Positions 44,905-54,310 of a DNA stretch of 64,000 nucleotides are shown piece after piece. How positions within the stretch are numbered: the first letter of the stretch is position 1; each line of letters opens with the position of its first letter. Location of the stretch: positions 39,858,001 through 39,922,000 of the forward strand of contig CANTUV010000039.1 of the NCBI GenBank assembly GCA_947685225.1, given 5' to 3'. Source of the stretch: Garcia nutans (lineage: Eukaryota; Streptophyta; Magnoliopsida; Malpighiales; Euphorbiaceae). The position numbers were made by a program, and so were the translations under genes. Under the pieces are notes generated by a model, which was not told the origin of the DNA, did no database searches, and saw nothing but the letters and a program-made list of their open reading frames with translations.

Positions 44905-46315
44905 TGTAATACCAGTAATTTTGTTAAGTATAATTAAATAAATAATTTAGAAGGTTAATTAAGGTGTTGGAAGGAGAAAATATAAAATGCATACGTTGGG
45001 TATATGTAAAATATGCCTAAAATATAAAAATTTACTAAAAGACAAAATGAGTTGAAAAGTCAAAAGTAAAAGTTAAAAGGGTAAAAAGGTAAAACGATAA
45101 AAAAATTATAGAATAAATAAAAATTAAAATTGAATTTTGAATGCAAAAGGAAAAAGGAATATTAAATAATTAAATAATTATAAAATATATATGTATGTGC
45201 GGTCAGAAAAAAGAAAAGAAATTTTTTTTAAAAAAATCTTCTTCCCCATCTTCTTCCTTCTTTGGGCCGAACTCCATGGCTATGGAGGAGTGATTTTTGT
45301 TTCATCAAATGCTTCATATTTTACAAGTTTTCCAAAGATTTTAAGGTAATTTTGAAGTTTAATCAACCAAAGGTAAGATTTTCAACCAATTTAGGAGCTT
45401 TTCGTTCAATTTAAGAATATGTGAGAATTGAAAATTTGATAGAGTGTATTATAATTATTTAAATGGGTATGGATAATGTTAGTTTGATGTAGAGAGAAGG
45501 AATTTGTGGCTAAACGGTTGAAATAATTAGGTTTGGCAGAAGTTTGGGCAAGGAAGTGATGAAGTTGGGGTTTTCATGGGAAAATTGTAAAGAATGAATG
45601 GAAATTGTATTAATTGCTTAAATTATGTTATAATATGTTTCTAAAGGTAGAAGTGAGCATAAAACTCAATTGAGAATTTATTGAAATGATTTTTCTAAAA
45701 TTAAAGAAGGTTAGAGAAAATTTTGGAAGTTTGAAGGAAATGTGCTAAATTGATGTTTACAAGTTAAAAATGTATAGAAATGTGATTCTAATACATTATA
45801 TACATTCACATTTCGATTTGGTGTTGAGTAGATAATAATTGTCCAAGCCAAGTGGTGAAGGACATTGCGAAAAGTGGTGAGAAAGGTGTAAATCTTAACT
45901 TGGGAGTGGCTTAAACAAGGTTAGTACATACTTTGGCACTTTATTTTAATTGATTGCATTGTTTAAATGATAACTCATTATATATGATGAATGCGTTATG
46001 TTACTTGAGTTTTGATGAATGTGTGTGTTAGGCATTGTTTAAAGTAACAATGCTTAATATGATTTGAATATGGCATAATAAACCATTTAAGAATGGTTAA
46101 AAAGGATGATATGTGCAAAATATGGAAAGTGCAAATTATGCACTAAAATGTGGAAGTTAGCCACATTTGTGATGTACATAATGACAATGTGAATTATGAG
46201 TGGAAAACTAGAAAAAGAATATGTAATGTGGAAAAACAAGAGAAAAATGGAATTGAGAAATGTGATTGCATGCTTATCTTATATAAAGTCTAGTTTCGGG
46301 GAATTTTGGTTGGTT

Positions 46316-46435
46316 ATTATTAAGCCTTCGGGTGAGACACAATGGTGTCACGGATATTATTATGTATTCGGGCAAAACACACTGGTGTCATAGATATTAT
46401 TATGCCTATGAGTGAGACATGCTAGTATCATGATA
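46316..46435 (+). repeat. Three 40-bp units in the older LTR
   Basis: Units start with ATTATT at 46316, 46356 and 46396. Each includes a small dyad such as GACACAATGGTGTC, found only once in solo LTRs 1 and 3. Confidence 0.8.
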
Positions 46436-46727
46436 ATTGAGATGGACCAAAATGATATTTCCAGAACTATACCAATATATAAGAACTTTTGGGCCCAATG
46501 TGTGTGGATTGATTGATATGTTGATAATTCGTATGTATTTTGCTTGACATTAAAGCATTTTGCATTGTTCTTTTAAGTTTCGTTTCATTATCAAAGTATG
46601 TACCGCTTGGTGAAGAGCTTAGCATTATTTGCTCATTGCGCAGGTGATAGATTAGACACCGAGAGCCCTATTAGAAACCAAGTCTAGAGTTTATGGACTA
46701 TACTGGAAGTTTTATTAGTTTTCTACG

Positions 46728-49443
46728 TGTAACACCCCTTCCCGACCTACATGTGTAAGCTGAGTAGAGGCGCCACACTAACTTAATGTTGCTACCAATT
46801 TTACTTAGTCAAATTTTAGTTCCAGTTTTAATAGAAATTTTGCCATAGTTTTGCCTAAAAATTGAGTCCCAAGTGTCGACAAAACTAGTTTTTTTTTTTT
46901 AACATTTTACACAAACCAATGCAAACAAAATCATTCTCAATACACTCCCAATAAATCCCCCTTATAACCTCAACTACAACCTGCAAATAAGATTTACACT
47001 TCTAGTACAAAATAAAGTAAAGGTTTATTGTAACACCCCCACACCTGGTACAAGCACACTACAACACCACAATGTAGCATAAGTGCACCAAACATAGGGA
47101 TGCTACGGTTCTCTTAACATTCAAAACACTTTAAAACTTGATACCATACCCTTATCATTATACATTAAAATATTACACAGCGGAAGTTATAAAATATTTA
47201 CATATTTACATATTAAACATTTCTTTACAAAAATATATAGAATTATACATGATTGGCAAGTTTGCTCTGATCTTTAAGCTCCCAAAATGAATTCTTCAAG
47301 GTCTACTCACACTTGGTCTTGATGAACTCTCGGGTTCAACTCTATCAACTCTATTACCTGCGCGATTAAACACTATCGCGCTAAGCCAACGGCGTAGTAA
47401 GATAATCATGCAAATGATATGACTTAGTGCAATGCAATGTCATTTCTCAATCCATAATATACATGTAACATCATATATGCAAAACTAACAACATACTTTC
47501 ACTTTACATATCATATTTCAATATCTTTTCATATACTTCATTAATATTCATTTAACCATTCATAATCAACACTAAACAAAGACAAGCATGGGCCCAAGAC
47601 ACACTAATATGCCATTCAATTTTCAGAGTTAATGTTTTGGTTTTGTTATCACATTTATCAATATCATATACCCAACTAGGCTTCAAGGACTAAGTCCAAC
47701 CTAGCTTCAAGGGTGGTAACATCTCAATTAGGCTTCAAGGATTCAATCCAACCTAACTTCAAGAGATTGTTACACTTATTAGGCATGCCACCAACAACAA
47801 ACTCTGAAAATGGAATAACACATTAGCCACACAATTCATTCTCAATTCTCATTATCATTTAGGCAAACATGCCTCATTTATCTCCATTGAATCACCTTAG
47901 CCAATAACAATGGCTTCACATTTCATTTCACAATATAACATTTCATTATTCAAGTATATATTTATCTCATCCATGATCACATTATATCTCACATAGCATC
48001 ATTCATAAATATCAACATTTCATTCCACATTACTCATGAAACACATTACCATTCACAATGCATAACATAACATTGTTCAATCTCAACAATGCAAGAACAA
48101 CAAAGAATTAAAACCCTAACCTACACAATTGAGGGACACGGTCAGCCACTTGAAGGACACGGTTAGGGCAATTCAACCTCTTCACAATCTAATCCAAAAG
48201 GAATATTAGCAAAATGACCATATGAATAGTACATTCTGGTTTTAGACTCCATTTTATCCTTATTTTGAAAACTTGTATAAAATAATCTACTTGACTAAAA
48301 ATTCTAATTTTTTTACAGAATTTATTTTTGTATCTTAAAATCATTCATTTAAAATTTCAGATCAAACTGAACACAAAATCTTGGTCAAATAGTTCACCTA
48401 ACCAGACTGCCCCAATTGCCCTGCATCCTGGCAGCAGTTCTGAACTTTGTGAATTTCATAAATCAATTTCAATCAACGTGGTTCCAAATTATTTTTCTCA
48501 AATACTAGACTCACTAAGCAACAACATATCCAAAATTCAATTGAATATGATTTTTTTACATTTTATTAAAAATCCCGTAATATAGCTGTCTCAGTTAAGG
48601 TACCTGCTGGAACAGGTCTAATAAAAATAATCTTTCTAAACTCATAACCATTCCAAAATCGAATCAACATATTTTTCAGTTATTCTAGACTCATAGAGGC
48701 ACAACATATCAAAAATTCACTTCAAGAACATTTTTCTATAATTAATTAAAAATCATACAAGTTACAGCCTTTACTAATTGTAAAATAGAAAAAGAATTCA
48801 CTAAACACACTCTTACTCTTCCATCACCAACACCAACCTAGCTTCTTATCTTTAATTCCATTTCAACACTTGAGAATAAATCATAAACACATCTCATCAT
48901 CAAATCATCAAACCCTAATTAACTTCCCATACCACTTCAAAAATAGGAAAGAAATCAAAGGAAAGATCTTACCTTAGTTAAAACTTCTTGAATCAACACT
49001 TGAACACTTAATCTCCCTTCAATTTGAGCTCAACACATCAAGATCCTCTCTTCACCACTTGCTTCCCTTTGTCTATGGAGGAGCCGGCCACACACATGAA
49101 GAAGAAGAAGAAATTATGAATAAACCAAAGTCAACTCTTCTTTAAATATCCACCATGTGATTCAATTCAAGCAATTACCAAATTGCCCTTAATCATTTAA
49201 CTTAACTTTTGTCTCATGTATGCCCATGATAGTAATTACACATATCACATAAAAATATCTCTCTTCCTTTGACTCTTCCTTTGACCCATTTATATGTTAT
49301 ATATATCATCATATACACAACATATACCATTCTCTCTAAACCCTAATTCTTTTCTTATCCCATCATATACATTCAATCCAATTTATAACAATAACAACAA
49401 CAACAATATGCAAAACTTCTAGGGCATAAATGAGGATATTACA
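46728..49443 (-). repeat. 3' LTR of young Tekay element (2716 bp)
   Basis: In element sense it starts TGTAATATCC (49443) and ends GGGGTGTTACA (46728). It carries 21 bp (about 48601-48621) missing from the 5' LTR. A second GGGGTGTTACA end lies internally at 47029. The GCGCGAT hairpin is at 47360-47381. Confidence 0.95.
47671..47760 (-). other. Two hairpins with a shared loop in the young Tekay LTR
   Basis: CTAGG (47676) pairs with CCTAG (47700), and TTAGG (47728) pairs with CCTAA (47752). Both loops read CTTCAAGGAYT, two to three bases, then TCCAA. The first stem position changes on both sides (C-G to T-A), keeping the pairing. The block is repeated in the 5' LTR near 55253-55343. Confidence 0.6.
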
Positions 49444-49456
49444 ATTCTCCCCCTCT
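49444..49456 (-). promoter_or_regulatory. Polypurine tract of young Tekay element
   Basis: The minus strand reads AGAGGGGGAGAAT directly before the 3' LTR. An AATTTCG/CGAAATTT hairpin lies just upstream (49464-49482). Confidence 0.9.
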
Positions 49457-49490
49457 AAAAAGAAAATTTCGTCCTCGAAATTACCTGATA

Positions 49491-51098
49491 TTAAAGCTGA
49501 AACAATTGCGGATATTGCTCTTGCATGGATTGTTCACTTTCCCAAGTTGCTTCTTCTTTTCCATGATTCTTCCACAAAATCTTCACAAGTGGCACTCTCT
49601 TGTTTCTCAATTCTTTCACATCATGTGCCAAAATAGCAACTGGTTCCTCTTCAAATGTCAAATCAGGATTTACTTCAATTGACTCAATCGGCAACACATG
49701 AGATGGATCCGATCTATACCTCCTTAACATAGAAACATGAAATACGTTATGAATACGGTCCAACTCAGGTGGCAAAGCAAGTCGATACGCCACTGGCCCA
49801 ACTCTTTCTAACACTTCATACGGCCCAATGAAACGAGGACTCAATTTTCCTTTCCGACCGAACCTCAAAATCTTCTTCCAAGGAGATACTTTCAAAAACA
49901 CCTTATCTCCAACATCAAACTCTATGTCTCTCCTCTTCAAATCTGCATAAGACTTCTGTCGGTCTGAAGCTGCTTTCAATCTGCCTCGAATTAGCTTTAC
50001 TTTTTCTTCAGTTTCTTGAATCAAATCAGGCCCAATTAACTTACCTTCCCCAATTTCACTCCAACAAAGAGGTGTCCTACACCGTCTGCCATACAATGCT
50101 TCAAACGGTGCCATACCAATGCTGGATTGGTGACTGTTGTTGTATGCAAACTCCACAAGAGGTAAAAATCTATCCCAACTTCCAGTGAAATCAATGACAC
50201 AGCTTCTCAACATGTCTTCAAGAATTTGTATCACCCTCTCTGACTGTCCATCCGTCTGTGGATGAAAAGCAGTGCTAAAGTGCAGTCGAGAACCTAAAGC
50301 ACTATGCAAACTCTTCCAAAATCTGGAAGTAAACCTGGGATCTCGATCAGACACTAAAGAAGTTGGAACACCATGCAGTCTCACAATCTCATGGATATAC
50401 AGCTCAGCCAACCTCTCCAAAGAGTAATCCATCCGCACCGGAAGGAAATGAGCTGTTTTAGTCAATCTATCCACAATCACCCATATGGCATCATGTTTCC
50501 TTTGTGTCAATGGCAACCCAGACACAAAGTCCATTGTCACTCTTTCCCACTTCCATTCTGGCACTGACAACGGTTGAAGCAACCCGGTTGGAACTTGATG
50601 CTCTGCTTTAACCTTCTGAGAAGTGAGACATTTTGATACAAACTCAGCAATGTCTCTCTTTAACCCAATCCACCAATAATGCTGTCTCAAATCATGATAC
50701 ATCTTGGTATTGCCCGGATGCATAGCAAACATCGACTGATGAGCTTCTTCCAAAATAATCTTCTTCAAATCAGCATCATCGGGTACACATAATCTGTTTT
50801 TAAACCATAGGCTCCCATCACTCTTCACAACAAAATCTCTACTCTTTCCACTCTGACAATCTGAAATAATCTTCTGAATCTTCATATCAGTCAACTGAGC
50901 TTCTCTGATCTGATTTAACAAAACTGGTCTCACTTGCAATTGTGCCAACAATGCACCATCATCACAAGGTACAAAGCTAGCATGCAATGCTCTCAATTCA
51001 ACAAGCAACGAGAGCGAGTAAACTGTTAAACCAGCTAAAGACTTCCGACTCAAGGCATCAGCAACTACATTTGCTTTACCTGGATGATAATCAATCAA
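49491..51098 (-). CDS. Pol, second part: RNase H tail, integrase and chromodomain
   Basis: This 535-codon frame has no natural start (it opens on TTG) and is the continuation of gag-pol after a frameshift. It begins with DYHPGKANVVADALSRK, the RNase H/connection end. Integrase: zinc-binding residues H120, H127 and C157 are present, but the fourth ligand is Ser160 (CLTS instead of CLTC). The catalytic triad D190, D251, E287 has exact D35E spacing. A GPY/F-type module follows (GPYEVLERVGPVAYRL near 425). The C-terminus (about 485-533, LRNKRVPLVKILWKNHGKEEATWES) is a chromodomain-like targeting segment. It directs integration of element DNA. It would be made only as part of the polyprotein, so in this copy it is probably not expressed. 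Confidence 0.93.
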   Translation of the reverse strand: MIDYHPGKANVVADALSRKSLAGLTVYSLSLLVELRALHASFVPCDDGALLAQLQVRPVLLNQIREAQLTDMKIQKIISDCQSGKSRDFVVKSDGSLWFKNRLCVPDDADLKKIILEEAHQSMFAMHPGNTKMYHDLRQHYWWIGLKRDIAEFVSKCLTSQKVKAEHQVPTGLLQPLSVPEWKWERVTMDFVSGLPLTQRKHDAIWVIVDRLTKTAHFLPVRMDYSLERLAELYIHEIVRLHGVPTSLVSDRDPRFTSRFWKSLHSALGSRLHFSTAFHPQTDGQSERVIQILEDMLRSCVIDFTGSWDRFLPLVEFAYNNSHQSSIGMAPFEALYGRRCRTPLCWSEIGEGKLIGPDLIQETEEKVKLIRGRLKAASDRQKSYADLKRRDIEFDVGDKVFLKVSPWKKILRFGRKGKLSPRFIGPYEVLERVGPVAYRLALPPELDRIHNVFHVSMLRRYRSDPSHVLPIESIEVNPDLTFEEEPVAILAHDVKELRNKRVPLVKILWKNHGKEEATWESEQSMQEQYPQLFQL

Positions 51099-54000
51099 TC
51101 AAACAGTCGTAGTCTTTAATCAATTCCAACCATCTCCTCTGTCGAAGATTGAGTTCTTTCTGAACACCTAAATACTTTAAACTCTTATGATCAGTGTAAA
51201 TGAAACATTTCTCCCCAAACAGATAGTGGCGCCAAATCTTCAATGCAAACACAATGGCAGCCAATTCCAAATCATGGGTCGGATAGTTAAGCTCATGCGG
51301 TTTCAACTGTCGAGATGCATAAGCTATAACTTTCCCTTCCTGCATCAATACACACCCCAAACCTCTATGTGAAGCATCACTGTAAATCACATATGGTTTG
51401 CCTTCAACAGGTAAAGTAAGAACAGGCGCTTGAGTCAACAACTCTCTCAACTGCTCAAAACTAGCCTGACACTGATCTATCCACAAAAACCTCACTCCCT
51501 TACGAAGCAATCTGGTGAGTGGAGTAGCTATCAAAGAAAACCCTTTTACAAATCGCCGGTAATAGCCTGCCAAACCCAGAAAACTTCTAATCTCTGTCAC
51601 AGACTTGGGTGGACTCCAATTTAAAATGGCTTCAACTTTACTCAGATCAACTCTAATGCCTTCAGCTGAAACAATATGTCCGAGAAAAGCGACTTGATCC
51701 AACCAGAACTCACACTTCGACAATTTGGCAAACAACTGCTTCTCTCTCAAAATCTGCAATACAATCCGCAGATGCCTGTCATGTTCCTCTTTATTCCGCG
51801 AATACACCAGAATATCATCGATGAAGACCACTACAAACTGATCCAGATAGGGCCTAAACACCCTATTCATCAAATCCATGAAAGCTGCAGGTGCATTCGT
51901 CAGACCAAAAGGCATAACTAGAAATTCATAATGCCCATACCTGGTCCGAAAGGCGGTCTTCGGAACATCCTCAGCTCTGACTCTCAGCTGATGGTACCCA
52001 GATCTCAAATCAATTTTAGAAAACACAGCTGCACCCTTCAATTGATCAAAGAGATCATCGATTCTAGGCAAAGGATATTTATTTTTAATAGTCACCTTGT
52101 TCAATTGCCTATAATCGATACACAACCTCATAGTACCATCTTTCTTCTTCACAAATAGCACAGGAGCTCCCCAAGGAGAAATACTGGGGCGAATGAATCC
52201 TTTATCCAACAACTCCTGTAGTTGCACTTTCAACTCCCTCAATTCTGCTGGTGCCATTCTGTAAGGAGTAATAGAGATAGGAGTGGTACCAGGCAACAAT
52301 TCAATACCGAACTCCACCTCTCTCTCAGGAGGCAATCCTGGCAACTCCTCTGGAAAAACATCAGAGAACTCTGTAACTGTGGCAATACTATCAATGGGAG
52401 AACCCTTCACTCTAGTATCCATCACATGAGCAAGGTAGGCTTCACACCCCTTTCTAATCAACCTCCTGGCTGTAACAGCTGAAACAAATAAGGAGGCTAG
52501 CTGTTCCTGCTCATTAGATACTATCACCTCTCTACCATCACCCGTTCTCAAAGAAACAATTTTATTTTCACAATCCACCACAGCTCCATGTCGAGATAGC
52601 CAATCCATATCTAAAATAACGTCATATTCCTTAAATGGCATCTCAATCAAATCCCCAAGGAACTCCTCACCCTGCACCACTACTGCACTATCTGGGTGCA
52701 CCTTACTCACAACCACACTATGCCCTAAAGGATTTGTCACCAATACATCAAATCCTAGGGACTCAGCATGCAAATCAGACACAGGCAAAATAGATTCACT
52801 AATATAAGAATGTGTGGAACCCGGATCAATCAAAGCAAGTACTGATATATCAAATAAAGAAAAAGTACCAGCTATGACTGCCGAAGCATCTGGTTGCCTC
52901 TGCATCACATAAATCCGTTGAGAAGATCCTGCCTCCCCTGGTCTACTCTCTCTAGATGAAGAACCTCCTCTAGCACTGAACCCGGATCTGCCACCTCTAC
53001 CAAAACCCCTGCCTCCTCGACCTCCCCTCACACTAGGTCGAGAAGCTGCAGTATCAGCTGACATCTGCTCTTGTCTCTCAGGGCAATCTCTAACAAAATG
53101 ATCGGGAGACCCACATCTGAAACATACTCCTGCCACACCAGTCTTCCAACAAGGACCACCATGTGGCCTACCACAATGAATGCATACTCGTAGAGTGGAT
53201 CTCTGAGTCACTGGGGTCGGAGCACTCGCCACTGAAGCTGTAGGTCTAAATCTCTGCCTCTGAAATTGTGCCGACCTACCCGCTGGCCTCTGACTCTTGC
53301 TAACTCGAGGAATAAAACTTCCCCTACCTCTCTTAGCAGATGAAGACCCTGCCTCAAACTGGGGCCTTCTTACTCTGGTCTCTTCTTCTGAAGCAGCCGC
53401 TGCAATACCCTGGGCTCGCTCTACACTTCGAGCTGCTGCCACAAGCTGGGAAAAATCATGATATCTGAATCCAGCTACCAGACACATGATAGAGGGCCTC
53501 AATCCCTCCTCAAATCTCCGACATCGATCTATCTCATCTGAAATAATACCCCCAGCATACTCACTCAACCGAATAAATTCAATCTCATACTCCGTTACGG
53601 TCCGGTGATCTTGCCTCAAATCTAAAAACTCTCTTTTCTTCCCATCTTTATACTCCCTTGGAGTGTACTTCAATTCAAATTCTCTCAGAAAATCTGAATA
53701 GGATAAGGTAGGTGGATCATCCATAGAATGGGGCACTGTCTTCCACCAACTATATGCATCCTTCTGCAACAAGGATCTTGCATAATCAAACCTTTCCTCT
53801 GAAGTAGCTTGCAATTGAACAAAGATTCTCTGAACTTTGTCTAACCATTGCTCAACTACTGCTGGATCAGTAGTACCTATAAAATCTTCGGCTCCATACT
53901 TCCTTAGTTTGTCATAATGCCTTGCTGACACCAAAGGCTGTGGTGGCGGTGGCGGTGGTTGCACTGGTGCTTGCCTCAAAGCATCTACCACATGCCTAAG

Positions 54001-54144
54001 CCAGACTGGTGGAACCTCCTCACCAGCTGGTCTCCCTGATACCGAAGCAGGTACCTCCTCAGCACTATCAACCCTAGCTCCCTTATCAGGAGCAACACTC
54101 TCTGCACTACCCTCAGCTGACTGACGCAAAAGAGGATCCATCAC
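51091..54144 (-). CDS. Gag-pol, first part: gag, protease, reverse transcriptase, RNase H
   Basis: The frame has 1017 codons from ATG at 54144, 148 bp after the PBS. Order: proline-rich N-terminus; retrotransposon gag domain (about 80-250); two zinc knuckles, one atypical (C321, C324, H328, C332) and one CX2CX4HX4C (C341, C344, H349, C354); aspartic protease with ALIDPGST (D440), the DPG variant seen in this clade; RT from about 640, with YPLPRIDDLF, FSKIDLRSGYHQ and FIDD (774-777); RNase H with D923, E960 and D985. The product would form the particle, mature itself and copy the RNA in cytoplasmic particles. It ends early: an extra GATT in a GATT run at 51091-51102 brings in TGA. Confidence 0.95.
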   Translation of the reverse strand: MMDPLLRQSAEGSAESVAPDKGARVDSAEEVPASVSGRPAGEEVPPVWLRHVVDALRQAPVQPPPPPPQPLVSARHYDKLRKYGAEDFIGTTDPAVVEQWLDKVQRIFVQLQATSEERFDYARSLLQKDAYSWWKTVPHSMDDPPTLSYSDFLREFELKYTPREYKDGKKREFLDLRQDHRTVTEYEIEFIRLSEYAGGIISDEIDRCRRFEEGLRPSIMCLVAGFRYHDFSQLVAAARSVERAQGIAAAASEEETRVRRPQFEAGSSSAKRGRGSFIPRVSKSQRPAGRSAQFQRQRFRPTASVASAPTPVTQRSTLRVCIHCGRPHGGPCWKTGVAGVCFRCGSPDHFVRDCPERQEQMSADTAASRPSVRGGRGGRGFGRGGRSGFSARGGSSSRESRPGEAGSSQRIYVMQRQPDASAVIAGTFSLFDISVLALIDPGSTHSYISESILPVSDLHAESLGFDVLVTNPLGHSVVVSKVHPDSAVVVQGEEFLGDLIEMPFKEYDVILDMDWLSRHGAVVDCENKIVSLRTGDGREVIVSNEQEQLASLFVSAVTARRLIRKGCEAYLAHVMDTRVKGSPIDSIATVTEFSDVFPEELPGLPPEREVEFGIELLPGTTPISITPYRMAPAELRELKVQLQELLDKGFIRPSISPWGAPVLFVKKKDGTMRLCIDYRQLNKVTIKNKYPLPRIDDLFDQLKGAAVFSKIDLRSGYHQLRVRAEDVPKTAFRTRYGHYEFLVMPFGLTNAPAAFMDLMNRVFRPYLDQFVVVFIDDILVYSRNKEEHDRHLRIVLQILREKQLFAKLSKCEFWLDQVAFLGHIVSAEGIRVDLSKVEAILNWSPPKSVTEIRSFLGLAGYYRRFVKGFSLIATPLTRLLRKGVRFLWIDQCQASFEQLRELLTQAPVLTLPVEGKPYVIYSDASHRGLGCVLMQEGKVIAYASRQLKPHELNYPTHDLELAAIVFALKIWRHYLFGEKCFIYTDHKSLKYLGVQKELNLRQRRWLELIKDYDCLID

Positions 54145-54310
54145 AACCTATGTCTGCAAACACAGCAGAATACAACTTATTAAAGATCAGAGGTTGCCAA
54201 TCCCAAACATGTATATTATTCAAAAACCACTTTTAAAGTTCAAAATAGTCTTTTTATTACATTTTACCTAGGTTGAGAATCTCAAACCTAGGCTCTGATA
54301 CCAAAACAAT
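54145..54310 (-). promoter_or_regulatory. Leader and PBS of young Tekay element
   Basis: The minus strand reads TGGTATCAGAGC at 54303-54292, complementary to the 3' end of initiator-Met tRNA, 7 bp inside the 5' LTR. A short untranslated leader of about 147 bp then leads to the gag ATG. Confidence 0.9.

Noticed and set aside
48328..48585. 85-codon ORF found twice (also 55910-56167)
   Set aside because: It is inside both LTRs of the young element; identical only because the LTRs are.
51091..51098. Programmed frameshift between the two pol frames
   Set aside because: The overlap sits at a GATT repeat between RNase H and integrase, where this clade uses one continuous frame; slippage mutation is simpler.
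50373..52482. Several plus-strand ORFs over the gypsy pol
   Set aside because: They are antisense shadows of the minus-strand gag-pol.
54292..54303. tRNA gene suggested by initiator-Met tRNA complementarity
   Set aside because: Only the primer-binding segment is present; there is no cloverleaf.
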